From: Caballeronia sp. SBC1
GTDB lineage: Bacteria > Pseudomonadota > Gammaproteobacteria > Burkholderiales > Burkholderiaceae
Direction: 5' to 3'
Length of the DNA: 64,000 bases
NCBI RefSeq assembly: GCF_011493005.1
Contig: NZ_CP049157.1
Coordinates: 1,054,001-1,118,000, forward strand
Part shown: positions 1 through 8,393 of the stretch, piece by piece
Layout of the letters: each line of letters starts with the position of its first letter
Numbering within the stretch: the stretch's first letter is position 1
Notes under the pieces: generated by a model
What the model was told of the DNA's origin: nothing
Database searches by the model: none
Seen by the model: only the letters and a program-made list of their open reading frames with translations
Program-made: the position numbers and the translations under genes

Positions 1-371
1 GGTGACACCACCCGCTTCCAAAAAGGGTGCGCCCCGTCACTCGTAAAATCGCTCACGAGGGGATGCACCGTATGGTCGGTCAGCGAACTTCCGCCCACGA
101 AAGCGTGAACCGGTGGACACATCCTGCTTCGAACCCAAATCGTATGATCAAAAAACCACCTCCAAAGGAGCGCATAACTACGGCGTCCAGCAGCCCCAGA
201 GTCATCGATTATTGCAAGCACCTATGTCCGACAATCATTCAATCGGATAGGCTCATCGCAAGTCCCGGACACCTCGCCTCAACAGCGCAAAGCTGGCCTT
301 CAGATCATCCTTTTTGACAGGGTGCATCAAGTATCATGCCGACGTGATCTTTGTCGGACGGGAATACAATA
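1..371. other. Left edge, no recognisable gene
   Basis: I see no supportable gene here. An open frame at 27-317 has a basic, low-complexity translation with no recognisable domain and no good ribosome binding site. The last 100 bases probably carry the promoter of the GntR gene that follows. Confidence 0.4.
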
Positions 372-1052
372 ATGACAACCGAAATGGGGTTGGTGCGGCC
401 GGAAACGCTGCGCCATCAGGTGGAAAATGCGCTTCGACAGGCCATCATGTCCGGTCGCTTCGCACCGGGCGCGCGGCTCATCGAGCGTGAATTGTGTGAG
501 ACGCTAGGCGTCAGCCGGACATCAGTTCGCGAGGCATTGCGCCGACTGGAAGCCGAAAAGCTCGTACGCAGCGTGCCGCACAAGGGGCCAGTCGTCGCGA
601 TCATGTCGAAGCAGGAGGCAACTGAGTTGTATGCTATCCGAGGGTTGCTCGAAGGTTTCGCGGCCGGAGAATTTGCTCGACTTGCGGACGACGAGGCCAT
701 CGCGCAGTTCGGCGAAAAAGCAGAAGTGCTACGCGCGCAAGCGTTGGCCAACGATCAAGCGGGCGTGCTCAAGGCCAAGACCGAGCTCTATGATGTATTG
801 CTCGATAACTGTGGCAATGCACTGGTGAAAGAGATATTGGCGGGCTTGTATTCGAGGGTCAACCTGCTGCGAGTGACTTCGTTGATGCATCCGGACCGCC
901 TTCCAACCAGCCTTCGTGAAATCGACAAATTGTTCAAGGCATTGCAAGCGCGGGATTCGGAAGGTGCGGGAGCAGCCGCGCGACTGCATGTGGCAAATGC
1001 GGAGAAAGCGGCAATGCGGACGCTCAACGAAACGGCGGACGAGCAGGTATAA
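372..1052 (+). CDS. GntR family regulator, FCD subfamily
   Basis: A 226-residue DNA-binding regulator. An N-terminal winged helix (about residues 10-75, with the recognition-helix pattern GVSRTSVREALRRLE) is followed by an all-helical FCD ligand domain. I chose the ATG at 372 because GGGA lies 8-9 bases upstream; a TTG at 351 would add seven residues. The FCD metal site looks incomplete: the usual D-x3-H position reads ELYDVLL and the second histidine position reads REIDKLF, leaving only the last histidine (ARLHVANAE). It may therefore bind its ligand without a metal, which is inference. Its stop codon lies 8 bases before the target duplication of the insertion sequence, so the IS has separated it from whatever lay downstream. 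The regulated pathway is unknown. Confidence 0.85.
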   Translation: MTTEMGLVRPETLRHQVENALRQAIMSGRFAPGARLIERELCETLGVSRTSVREALRRLEAEKLVRSVPHKGPVVAIMSKQEATELYAIRGLLEGFAAGEFARLADDEAIAQFGEKAEVLRAQALANDQAGVLKAKTELYDVLLDNCGNALVKEILAGLYSRVNLLRVTSLMHPDRLPTSLREIDKLFKALQARDSEGAGAAARLHVANAEKAAMRTLNETADEQV

Positions 1053-1060
1053 AGTGCGCG

Positions 1061-1069
1061 GGTTAAAAG
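1061..1069. repeat. Left target-site duplication of the IS
   Basis: GGTTAAAAG directly abuts the left inverted repeat and is repeated exactly at 2534-2542. Nine bases is the duplication size expected of the IS50/Tn5 group. Confidence 0.9.
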
Positions 1070-2533
1070 CATCTCCTTATACACAACTCGACGCTTCGGG
1101 AAACGATGGCGAAGTAACAAAGTTGTCCGAAGGGGGTTGTTAACAATGCGGATTTCGCGTTTACTCTCGGATTTTCGGCATGAAGATCCGAGACGACGCG
1201 GGAGCATGGGTGGACGAGGAATTTGAAACGCTGGATTTGGGTGATCCACGGCGAGACCGGCGCGCGAAGGAGCTGGTCAAACGGTTCGCCAGCCGTCCCA
1301 CGGCCAGCATTCCGGGCGCGTGTGAAGGCTGGGCTGAGACGATCGCGGCATATCGCTTTCTGGGCAATGAGCACATCGACTGGCGCGACATGATGCAGCC
1401 GCATTGGGACCGTACCACGGCACGCATGGGGCAGTTGCCGGTGGTGCTGTGCATTGCCGATACGACAGAGCTGAACTTTAACGGGCAGGATATCGAAGGG
1501 GCTGGCCCGCTCAGTTATGAAGCACAGGTAGGCATGTATCTTCACGCGACCTATGCGGTGACACCGGATCGGGAGCCGTTGGGTGTGGTGAATGCATGGA
1601 TGTGGGCGCGCGAGCCACGCGATGCAGACGGCAGGCGTGGCGGTGTCAGGGAAAGTGTGCGGTGGATCGAAAGCTATGAGATCGTGGCCGAACAGGCACG
1701 GGCCCTGCCTGACACGCGACTGGTGTATGTGGCCGATCGTGAAGGCGACATCGCCGCGCTCATGCAGCGTGCGCAGGAACTGGGTGAACCGGCGGACTGG
1801 CTGATGCGCTCGCAGCACAATCGTGCCCTGAAGGGCGAAGCGAGTTTATGGGAGACGGTGCACGCCAGTGAGGTGCTCGGCCACATCAGCTTCGTGCTGC
1901 CCGGGCGCAGCGGCCAGAAGGCGCGTGAAGTGAGGCAGGAACTGCGTAGCCAGCGCGTCACGCTGCCCGGGCGTGCCGGTGTCGCGCTCACCTGCGTCGA
2001 GGCGTATGAAGTGGATGCGCCAGCGGGTGTGAAGCCCGTCATCTGGCGTCTTGTGACCAACCGCGAAGCGGGCGATGCGCATGCGCTCATCGAACTCGTT
2101 GACTGGTACCGCGCGAGGTGGGAAATAGAAATGTTCTTCAACGTCCTGAAGAACGCCTGCCGGGTCGAGGCGCTGCAACTCTCACAGATGGAGCGGGTGG
2201 AGAAGGCGCTCGCGCTGTACATGGTCGTATCGTGGCGTATAGCGCGGCTCATACGTGTCGGACGGACCTGTCCGGAGTTGGACGCGTCGCTGTTCTTCGC
2301 GGCTGACGAGATACACGGCGCTCACGTGCTCTGTAAGAAGGCGCGTCCGAAAAAACCACCGACGCTCAACCAGATGATACGGATGGTCGCATCGCTGGGC
2401 GGATTCCTCGGGCGCAAGAGCGACGGCGAACCGGGCGCGAAGACGCTGTGGATTGGCATGCAGCGAGTCATGGATGCTGTGATCACCATCCAGATCTTGC
2501 GCGACGGCTATGACACTTCTGTATAACGAGATG
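1070..2533 (+). mobile_element. IS4-superfamily insertion sequence, IS50/Tn5-like
   Basis: A complete 1464-bp element. The left end reads CATCTCCTTATACACAACT and the right end, reverse-complemented, reads CATCTCGTTATACAGAAGT, matching at 16 of 19 positions. The core CTTATACACAA is identical to the Tn5 outside end. Perfect 9-bp direct repeats flank it. It holds one transposase gene whose stop codon lies inside the right inverted repeat. Intact ends, intact gene and unmutated duplication point to a fairly recent insertion. It landed just after a GntR gene and interrupts no recognisable coding sequence. Confidence 0.93.
1180..2526 (+). CDS. IS50/Tn5-type transposase
   Basis: A 448-residue DDE transposase of the IS4 superfamily, close in size to Tn5 transposase (476). 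Visible catalytic features are a first Asp in VLCIADTTELNF (about residue 93), a second Asp in YVADREGDI (about 183) and the YREK signature YRARWEIEMFFNVLK (about 308-322) with the catalytic Glu. The N-terminal stretch with DPRRDRRAKELVKRF resembles the Tn5 end-recognition region. The family cuts and pastes through a hairpin intermediate. Starting at 1180 gives the expected N terminus. No frameshift or internal stop is present, so it should be active. Confidence 0.93.
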   Translation: MKIRDDAGAWVDEEFETLDLGDPRRDRRAKELVKRFASRPTASIPGACEGWAETIAAYRFLGNEHIDWRDMMQPHWDRTTARMGQLPVVLCIADTTELNFNGQDIEGAGPLSYEAQVGMYLHATYAVTPDREPLGVVNAWMWAREPRDADGRRGGVRESVRWIESYEIVAEQARALPDTRLVYVADREGDIAALMQRAQELGEPADWLMRSQHNRALKGEASLWETVHASEVLGHISFVLPGRSGQKAREVRQELRSQRVTLPGRAGVALTCVEAYEVDAPAGVKPVIWRLVTNREAGDAHALIELVDWYRARWEIEMFFNVLKNACRVEALQLSQMERVEKALALYMVVSWRIARLIRVGRTCPELDASLFFAADEIHGAHVLCKKARPKKPPTLNQMIRMVASLGGFLGRKSDGEPGAKTLWIGMQRVMDAVITIQILRDGYDTSV

Positions 2534-2542
2534 GGTTAAAAG
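2534..2542. repeat. Right target-site duplication of the IS
   Basis: GGTTAAAAG directly follows the right inverted repeat and matches 1061-1069 exactly. Confidence 0.9.
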
Positions 2543-2616
2543 GCAGCGGAAATCGATACAACTGCTTCTCGCAGCAAACGCTGAAACAAGCAAACAACCC
2601 CAACTGAAACATCAAG

Positions 2617-2650
2617 GAGGCCGTTTCCAACGCAAGTTGGAAACGGCCTC
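2617..2650. terminator. Strong intrinsic terminator hairpin
   Basis: A perfect 15-bp stem, GAGGCCGTTTCCAAC, with a GCAA tetraloop and its exact complement, followed by TTT. Before the IS inserted, this hairpin would have ended transcription about 80 bases after the GntR gene; it now also shields downstream DNA from IS transcription. It could act in both directions for the convergent DUF4148 gene. Confidence 0.85.
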
Positions 2651-2810
2651 TTTCAGTTCTGCAGCTGCATTGCCGTTGCCACACGCTTGCGACCCACGAC
2701 GGTCGCGCGGCCGCAGTTACCCGTCGAGTGAAAAGCGAAACAGCTCAACCCCCACTAGCCGCCGCCTTTCTACCCGTGAGGCCTCCAGACCAACAATCCT
2801 CGCTGGCGCC

Positions 2811-3131
2811 TCAATGACCGAAGTAGATGGAGTGCGCCCCGTCCGCTGGGGTCATCGGTGAGCGCATGCCTGAAACGGAAGTGCCGCTCATAGAAGGGCC
2901 ATAGGACGTAGCGGCTACGCCGCGCTGTGATTCCACGCGCTGTTCCGCGGCTTGGGCCTGGTCCGGGTAAGTGGTGCGCTCAGCCGCTGGGTTATAGCCC
3001 GACTGTTCCATTTGTTGAAGGTCGGTCTTTACTGCGGAGCGTGTCACTTGCGTGTTGTCCTGAGCAAACGAAAATGTCGGCGCAGCAAGCGCTGAGGCGA
3101 TAACAACAGAAGGAATAAGAGCCTTGAACAT
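2811..3131 (-). CDS. DUF4148-type small exported protein
   Basis: A 106-residue protein with a clear signal peptide (MFKALIPSVVIASALAAPTF, cleavage near SFAQ). The mature part has the short pattern common in Burkholderiaceae DUF4148 proteins, including DLQQMEQSGYNP and a YPDQAQAAEQRV segment. The family is periplasmic and functionally uncharacterised. The start at 3131 is supported by GGAGG six bases upstream on the minus strand; a longer frame to 3227 lacks this signal. It is monocistronic and convergent with the GntR/IS unit. The family name comes from the overall pattern. Confidence 0.8.
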   Translation of the reverse strand: MFKALIPSVVIASALAAPTFSFAQDNTQVTRSAVKTDLQQMEQSGYNPAAERTTYPDQAQAAEQRVESQRGVAATSYGPSMSGTSVSGMRSPMTPADGAHSIYFGH

Positions 3132-3440
3132 GGTTGACCTCCAATAAAGTTTGCCAAGCAGATACACGCAAACTGCAGGCCAGACCAGCGGCTGCTTAAC
3201 TCCGTTGGCGAATTCCCCTCGTAGCACACAACAATTCGATCTCTTGCCCCCATTCTTTAGCTGCTTAATTGCGAACCAAGCAATAAAAGTTATCCTAACG
3301 ATTACGGATAATCATCAGAATTTACACCCCCTTGGAAAGGAGAAGACCGCAAAGTCCCTCGGGCAACGGACGCACCCTCGCACAAGACCCGGATGTCATA
3401 AACCCCTGAGCCTCCCACGATATCTCCCCACGGGAGTTAC

Positions 3441-3452
3441 TTATTTAAATAA
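3441..3452. promoter_or_regulatory. AT-rich palindrome upstream of the operon
   Basis: TTATTTAAATAA is a perfect 12-bp palindrome in an AT-rich stretch about 90 bases before the GntR start. It may be part of the promoter or a regulator site. Confidence 0.35.
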
Positions 3453-3514
3453 CTTGTTTTTGAAAAATGTCGTAAACGCCTACGATAGTTTCTTGAACGT
3501 ATCAATTCCGTGTC

Positions 3515-3527
3515 GTGAGCAGCTCAC
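3515..3527. promoter_or_regulatory. Palindrome just before the GntR start, candidate operator
   Basis: GTGAGC-A-GCTCAC is a perfect 6-1-6 palindrome. It extends by GT and AC on the outside after one mismatch. It ends 12 bases before the ATG at 3540, where a bound repressor or a folded leader would control the operon. FCD regulators usually bind short palindromes close to their own gene, so autoregulation is the simplest reading. Confidence 0.45.
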
Positions 3528-3539
3528 AACTTAACGGCC

Positions 3540-4292
3540 ATGACCTATAACGAATCCGAAGTGCGATCTCCTGAACTGCTTGCGCCGTCAGCGCCCGCAG
3601 TCTTACGCGGCGATGACGCCTACGAACGCATCCGCCGCGACCTGCTTTCATGCAAGCTGATGCCCGGGTCGACCGTCACCGAGAGCCAGTTGATGTCGGA
3701 GTACGACATCGGTAAAACCAGTTGCCGCATTGCACTCGTGCGACTCGTGCACGAAGGCTTCGTGCGTTCTCTGCCGCGACAGGGTTACCGCATTGCAGCG
3801 ATCACATTGAAAGACGTGGAAGAAGTGTTCGCGCTACGGGTACAACTTGAACCACTGGCAGCGCGCCTGGCTTGCGGCCGCGTTGACGTGGCGTTGCTGC
3901 GGCGTCTCGAAGCGGCGTGTCGCGTGCCGCATCCGGAGCGGGCGTTGTCCGCGCAAATCGATGTTTTTCTCGACGCGAACCGCGAATTTCATCTGGCTAT
4001 AGCTGCGGCGAGCGGCAATGAGCGCTTGCATCGAACGCTCGCGAGCCTGCTCGATGAAATGTCGCGCCTCGTTGCGCTTGGCTTTGGCGTGCAGGGGACC
4101 AAGCCCGAGATCAAGCACGATCACAATGCAATGATCGACGCGTTCATTGCGGGCGATGAACGCCGGGCGGAGACTATTGCGCGCCGTCATATAGAGACGT
4201 TCCAGAGCATGACAATGGAGAAGGTCTATGCGAGTCTTTCCAGCGCGGGCGCATCGTTGCCGCTCTACACGGTGGCGGAGCTTCGCCGATGA
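3540..4292 (+). CDS. GntR family regulator, FCD subfamily, of the catabolic operon
   Basis: A 250-residue regulator with an N-terminal winged helix (about residues 25-90, YERIRRDLLSCKLMPGS then SQLMSEYDIGKTSCRIAL) and an FCD ligand domain. The FCD metal ligands look intact: DANREFHLAI, then KHDHNAMI and RRHIETF. It likely senses the substrate or a CoA-linked or acidic intermediate of the operon. Its stop codon overlaps the ATG of the ABC ATPase (ATGA), so it is the first gene of the operon and is co-transcribed with it. The recognition helix reads SCRIALVRL where the family usually has S-x-VREAL, an atypical feature. Confidence 0.87.
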   Translation: MTYNESEVRSPELLAPSAPAVLRGDDAYERIRRDLLSCKLMPGSTVTESQLMSEYDIGKTSCRIALVRLVHEGFVRSLPRQGYRIAAITLKDVEEVFALRVQLEPLAARLACGRVDVALLRRLEAACRVPHPERALSAQIDVFLDANREFHLAIAAASGNERLHRTLASLLDEMSRLVALGFGVQGTKPEIKHDHNAMIDAFIAGDERRAETIARRHIETFQSMTMEKVYASLSSAGASLPLYTVAELRR

Positions 4293-5053
4293 GCACTGCG
4301 ATTTCCGCTGCCATCTCCGCTGCCATCTCACTACGCAGCGTAGGAAAACACTTCGGATTGCTAAAGATTCTGGACAACGTATCCTTCGATGTCGCGCAAG
4401 GTGAAATAGTGGCGCTCCTCGGCACATCGGGATGCGGCAAGAGCACGCTGCTCAACATGGTTGCAGGACTGCTGGAACCGGGTACCGGCGAACTCTGGAT
4501 CGACGGCAAGCGGGCAGAAGGAACGAAGGATCGTAACGCGCTCTCGTATATGTTCCAGGAAGACCGCCTGTTGCCTTGGCGCACCGCGCGTGCGAATGCC
4601 GAGTTCGGCCTTGAAGCGGCGAGCCCCGCTATTCCCGCTCGGGAGCGCCATGCCCGCGCGAACGCGGTCCTCGATCTGGTCGGACTGCAAGATTTCGCCG
4701 ATGCCCACCCCCATCAGCTATCGGGCGGCATGCGCAGTCGTGTTGCCCTCGCACGGAGCCTTGTCACTGGTCCCCGCATCCTGCTGATGGACGAACCGTT
4801 TTCAAAGCTGGACCCGCAGATGCGCTCCCAAATGCATGAGGAGCTGCTGCGCATTCACGCGATGCAACGCATGACTGTGCTGTTCGTGACCCACGACGTG
4901 GAGGAAGCGATCGTGCTTGCGGATCGAGTCGTGGTGCTCGCGCCGCGTCCCGGCCGCGTGCGCGAGATTGTCGATGTCGAGCTGCCGCGTCCGCGTAGCG
5001 CCACCGATCCCACCGTGGCCGAGGCGATCCGCCAATTGCGTCTTCTGATCTGA
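4289..5053 (+). CDS. ABC importer ATPase, SsuB/TauB type
   Basis: A 254-residue nucleotide-binding subunit of the nitrate/sulfonate/taurine import family. Walker A is GTSGCGKST (residues 45-53), the signature is LSGGMRSR (about 148), Walker B is ILLMDEPF and the switch histidine is in VTHDVEEA. A run of AIS repeats (AISAAISAAIS) at the N terminus is encoded by a short DNA repeat, so the true start could be slightly downstream. The start overlaps the GntR stop by four bases, and the permease follows after three bases. It energises uptake through the next two gene products at the inner membrane. Confidence 0.9.
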   Translation: MSTAISAAISAAISLRSVGKHFGLLKILDNVSFDVAQGEIVALLGTSGCGKSTLLNMVAGLLEPGTGELWIDGKRAEGTKDRNALSYMFQEDRLLPWRTARANAEFGLEAASPAIPARERHARANAVLDLVGLQDFADAHPHQLSGGMRSRVALARSLVTGPRILLMDEPFSKLDPQMRSQMHEELLRIHAMQRMTVLFVTHDVEEAIVLADRVVVLAPRPGRVREIVDVELPRPRSATDPTVAEAIRQLRLLI

Positions 5054-5056
5054 CCT

Positions 5057-5830
5057 ATGTCCACTGTTCCGCGTAGTTCGTTCGCGTCAACTGTTGCGCA
5101 ACGCGTGGTGCTCGTCGTCCTGCTGCTGACGGCATGGTGGCTCGCGTCGCTGCGCATGCCGCAGTTCGTATTGCCTGGACCGCTGAGAGTCGCGCACGCA
5201 TTTGTGGGACTCGTTCAGAGCGGCACCTTCTTCGATGACCTTGGCATCACGCTGTATCGCGTCGTGGCTGGATTTTTGCTGGCAGCGGCTGTCGGTGCGC
5301 CGCTTGGCATCGCGCTTGGTTCGAATCCGCGCGTGGCGCATTTCTTCGAGCCGCTGCTGTCGATTGTGAACACCGTGTCCTCCGCGATCTGGGCGGTGTT
5401 CGCCATCATCTGGTTCGGCATCTCGAACGCAACCACCATCTTCGTGGTGTTCATGACGGCAATGCCGCTGATCCTGACGAACGTATGGCAGGGCGCACTG
5501 ACAGTAGACAGCAACCACGTTGAGCTCGCGCGCAGCTTTCGCATGTCGCAGACGCAGATCATGCGCAAGATTTTCCTGCCGACCATCCTGCCGCATTTTT
5601 TCGCTGGCGCGCGCCTCGCGTTCGGTTTCGGCTGGCGTGTGTCACTGGTGGCTGAGACTATCGGGTCGTCGAACGGCATTGGCTACCGCCTGCGGCAAGC
5701 GGCCGATCTCGTGCAGACCGATCAGGTCTTCGCGTGGACCGTCACGCTCGTTGCCCTGATGCTGCTGCTCGAAGCGGGTGTGTTGAAGCCACTCGAGCGC
5801 CGCCTGTTTCGCTGGAAAAAGACCGACTGA
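5057..5830 (+). CDS. ABC importer permease, SsuC/TauC type
   Basis: A 257-residue inner-membrane permease with about six hydrophobic segments and a central binding-protein-dependent transport domain. The cytoplasmic coupling loop is seen as ELARSFRMSQTQIMRKIFLPTILPH-like sequence around residues 160-185. FVLPGPLRVAHAF near the N terminus is typical of the SsuC/TauC group. It begins three bases after the ATPase and is followed 21 bases later by the binding protein, so the transporter is complete: ATPase, permease, binding protein. Confidence 0.9.
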   Translation: MSTVPRSSFASTVAQRVVLVVLLLTAWWLASLRMPQFVLPGPLRVAHAFVGLVQSGTFFDDLGITLYRVVAGFLLAAAVGAPLGIALGSNPRVAHFFEPLLSIVNTVSSAIWAVFAIIWFGISNATTIFVVFMTAMPLILTNVWQGALTVDSNHVELARSFRMSQTQIMRKIFLPTILPHFFAGARLAFGFGWRVSLVAETIGSSNGIGYRLRQAADLVQTDQVFAWTVTLVALMLLLEAGVLKPLERRLFRWKKTD

Positions 5831-5851
5831 TCTAACGGGGAACAAGGAACC

Positions 5852-6853
5852 ATGAAAGGCAATTCACTAGTCAGGCGAGTGGCGGTGGCAACCGCCTTTG
5901 TGACCACCGCAATACTCGGCGTCGTGCAAACGGTGCATGCTGAACCCATGCGTATTGGCTATTGGACGAGCGGTGTGAGTCTGGGTTTTGGCGCGGTGCT
6001 CGAGGCGCAAAAATTCCTGCAGCAGCGCGGCCTTGACGTCACCTTCATTCGTTTCTCCGATGTCAACGCGCCGAATCGCGCGCTGGCAGCCAACGCGATC
6101 GACTTCGCGTTCGCCGCGCCGGCCGCCGCTGTTTTCAGCACGGCGGCCGAGGGCGTGCCGCTGAAGATCGTGCTTGCGACACAACCCGCCGATGTCGAAT
6201 TCGTCGCGGCGGAGGATTCGCCGATCAAATCGCTCGCCGACCTGCGTGGCAAGAAGGTCGGCATGTCACCGCCCGGCAGTTCGGTCGCGGCGATTGCCAC
6301 CGCGGTGCTGCAGGGTAACGACGGCATCAAGGCGAACGATTTTTCCATCGTCCCTGGAAATGAAGCGCGGCTCGCCCAGTTCCTTGTGCAAAAGCAGGTC
6401 GATGCAGCTGCGTTACGCTCAGTAACCATCGCACAACTGAAGGAATTGAAGGTCAAGCGGCTTGGAAGTTTCGGCGGTGAGTGGAAGAAGCTGACCAAGT
6501 CCGACGCAACGCCCTACATAGGTGTGAGCGCGATCCGTGCGGACTACCTTGCGCAGCATCCGCAGGACGTGGCGAAGCTGATCGCAGGCATGCGTGCGGC
6601 GTTGCAATGGGGAGCGACGCATCAGAGCGACGTGGCGGCAATCCTGCAGAAGAGCGCGAATCTGCCCGCCGAGGACGCGCAAGCGTACGCCGCGCGCTGG
6701 TCGGACATCAATCGCGTGACCTTCGAGCCGATCGATCTGGAAACACTCAAGCGCGAGCATCAGATCTTCGTGGATGGCGGTGTGATCAAGGGCACGCTGC
6801 CGACCGATCTCTTCGATACCGGCCCGTACGCCGCATCGAAAACGATCCAATAA
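5852..6853 (+). CDS. ABC importer periplasmic binding protein, SsuA/TauA/NMT1-like
   Basis: A 333-residue solute-binding protein. A signal peptide of about 30 residues ends near VQTVHAEP. The mature start MRIGYWTSG and the later DLRGKKVGMSPPGSSVAAI are typical of the NitT/TauT NMT1-like fold. GGGAACAAGGA precedes the ATG. The ligand cannot be read from sequence: this fold serves sulfonates, nitrate, thiamine precursors and aromatic acids. The CoA-ligase, thioesterase and oxidoreductase in the same operon argue for a carboxylic acid rather than a sulfonate, and no sulfonate monooxygenase gene is present. Confidence 0.87.
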   Translation: MKGNSLVRRVAVATAFVTTAILGVVQTVHAEPMRIGYWTSGVSLGFGAVLEAQKFLQQRGLDVTFIRFSDVNAPNRALAANAIDFAFAAPAAAVFSTAAEGVPLKIVLATQPADVEFVAAEDSPIKSLADLRGKKVGMSPPGSSVAAIATAVLQGNDGIKANDFSIVPGNEARLAQFLVQKQVDAAALRSVTIAQLKELKVKRLGSFGGEWKKLTKSDATPYIGVSAIRADYLAQHPQDVAKLIAGMRAALQWGATHQSDVAAILQKSANLPAEDAQAYAARWSDINRVTFEPIDLETLKREHQIFVDGGVIKGTLPTDLFDTGPYAASKTIQ

Positions 6854-6878
6854 CCTGACATTCAATGGAGCAGACACC

Positions 6879-7907
6879 GTGACAACAGCCATTCCATCGA
6901 CCATGAAGGCGCTCGTGCTGAACCAGCACGGCGACCTTGATCAACTCCACGTGGTGACCGACAAACCCGTGCCGAAGGCAACCTCCGGGCACGTGGTGAT
7001 TCGCGTGCATGCGTCGTCATTCAATTATCACGATGTGTTTACCGTGAAGGGCATGCCCGGCATCAAGGTACCGTTTCCGGTGGTGATCGGCCTCGACATG
7101 GCGGGTGAAATCGCAGAGTTGGGTGACGGCGTGGAGGGCTGGAAGGCGGGAGACCGTGTGCTAGTGAATCCGCTGTATCCGGAGAAAGGCTTGATGGGCG
7201 AAATGCTCGATGGCGGCATGGCGCAATACTGCCTGGTGTCGGTCGGGCAGTTGATCGTGTTACCGGACGCCGTGAGTTACGACGCCGCGTCCGCGTTGCC
7301 CGTAGCGTACGGCACCGCCCACCGCATGCTGGTCACGCACAAGACTGTGAAAGCAGGTGACCGCGTGTTGATTCTCGGCGCGAGCGGCGGGGTGGGCACG
7401 GCATGCATTCTTATCGCGAAGCAACTGGGCGCCGAGGTGATCGCGTGTGCCGGCAGCGACGAGAAGTGCGAGCAACTGAAAGCGCTCGGCGCGGATCATA
7501 CGGTGAACTACAAAACTACGGACTTCTCGAAGTGGGCAATCGGCGAGTACGGCAAGCCGCAACGCCGGACTTACGAGGGCGGGGTGGACGTGGTGGTGAA
7601 TTTCACCGGCGGCGACACCTGGGTGCCATCGCTGAAGTGCCTGAAGCGAGGCGGCACGCTGCTCGTGTGTGGCGCAACCGCTGGTCACGCACCCGCCGAA
7701 GACCTTCGATACATCTGGAGCTTCGAACTGAAGATCATCGGCTCGAACAGTTTCTACGATGAAAACCTGCGCGCGCTGCTAGATCAGATCGCGGCCGGTG
7801 AACTGGTGCCGGCCATCGACCGGACGTTGCCGTTGGAGCAAGCCGCCGAAGGACTGCGCCTGATTCGCGACCGCGAAGTGCTGGGCAAGGTCGTGGTCAA
7901 TCCGTGA
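6879..7907 (+). CDS. MDR-type NAD(P)H-dependent oxidoreductase
   Basis: A 342-residue medium-chain dehydrogenase/reductase. The N-terminal GroES-like part (HASSFNYHDVFTVKGMPG) is followed by a Rossmann domain with GASGGVGTACILIAKQLGA at about residues 167-185. The usual catalytic zinc cysteine near the N terminus is absent, as in the quinone-oxidoreductase and enoyl-reductase branches, so it probably reduces or oxidises without zinc. The GTG start at 6879 has GGAG nine bases upstream; an ATG at 6903 is possible. It sits between the transporter and the thioesterase in the same direction and probably handles a pathway intermediate. Confidence 0.85.
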   Translation: MTTAIPSTMKALVLNQHGDLDQLHVVTDKPVPKATSGHVVIRVHASSFNYHDVFTVKGMPGIKVPFPVVIGLDMAGEIAELGDGVEGWKAGDRVLVNPLYPEKGLMGEMLDGGMAQYCLVSVGQLIVLPDAVSYDAASALPVAYGTAHRMLVTHKTVKAGDRVLILGASGGVGTACILIAKQLGAEVIACAGSDEKCEQLKALGADHTVNYKTTDFSKWAIGEYGKPQRRTYEGGVDVVVNFTGGDTWVPSLKCLKRGGTLLVCGATAGHAPAEDLRYIWSFELKIIGSNSFYDENLRALLDQIAAGELVPAIDRTLPLEQAAEGLRLIRDREVLGKVVVNP

Positions 7908-7940
7908 GTCTATTGATGAGATAAGCTGAGGAAAAACATC

Positions 7941-8393
7941 ATGAGCGAAGCAACATTGCCGAGCGCGCAGGATATTGAGGCGCGTTTGCGGCGTGGCCCG
8001 TTTCACGAATGGCTGGGTTTGAAAGTGGTATCGGTCAGTGAAGGCGAGATCGAACTCCGCGCCACGTGGCGCGAAGAATGGGTCGTGAATCCGGACAAGG
8101 GCTACACGCACGGAGGCATTCTCGCCGCACTCGTGGACTTGGCGGCGGACTGGGCGCTGGTATCGAAGACGGGAGGGGGCGTGCCCACCATCGACCTGCG
8201 CGTGGACTATCACCGCGCCGCGTTCCAGGGCGACTTGACGGTGAAGGGCAAGGTGATCAAGTTCGGTTCGCAAGTGTCCGTGTCCGAAGCTCAGGTCTTC
8301 GACAAGGACGGCAAGCTCGTTGCCAGCGGCCGCGGCGCTTATTCAACGGCGACCGCAACCCCAGCCGCGACCACAGTGCCGGCCAGAACCTGA
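7941..8393 (+). CDS. PaaI-type hotdog thioesterase
   Basis: A 150-residue single-hotdog protein. The family pattern is clear: HEWLGLKVVSVSEGEIELR, then YTHGGILAALVDLAADWAL with the HGG motif and catalytic-helix Asp, then DLRVDYHRAAFQGDL. Such enzymes hydrolyse acyl-CoA or aryl-CoA thioesters. The stop overlaps the ATG of the next gene (TGATG), indicating translational coupling. In this operon it probably releases CoA from the product of, or a dead-end made by, the acyl-CoA ligase. Confidence 0.87.
   Translation: MSEATLPSAQDIEARLRRGPFHEWLGLKVVSVSEGEIELRATWREEWVVNPDKGYTHGGILAALVDLAADWALVSKTGGGVPTIDLRVDYHRAAFQGDLTVKGKVIKFGSQVSVSEAQVFDKDGKLVASGRGAYSTATATPAATTVPART

Larger units (their letters stand above)
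3132..3539. other. Divergent intergenic region before the catabolic operon
   Basis: About 400 bases between the DUF4148 gene and the GntR gene of the next operon. The stretch 3241-3480 is visibly AT-richer than the surroundings. I see two palindromes, listed separately, and no gene or known riboswitch. Confidence 0.5.

Noticed and set aside
27..317. A 96-codon open frame at the left edge
   Set aside because: It has no domain, no ribosome binding site and a basic low-complexity translation.
4289..6853. Taurine or alkanesulfonate uptake system
   Set aside because: Only the transporter fold matches; no sulfonate monooxygenase or reductase gene is in the operon, which has CoA-ligase and thioesterase genes instead.
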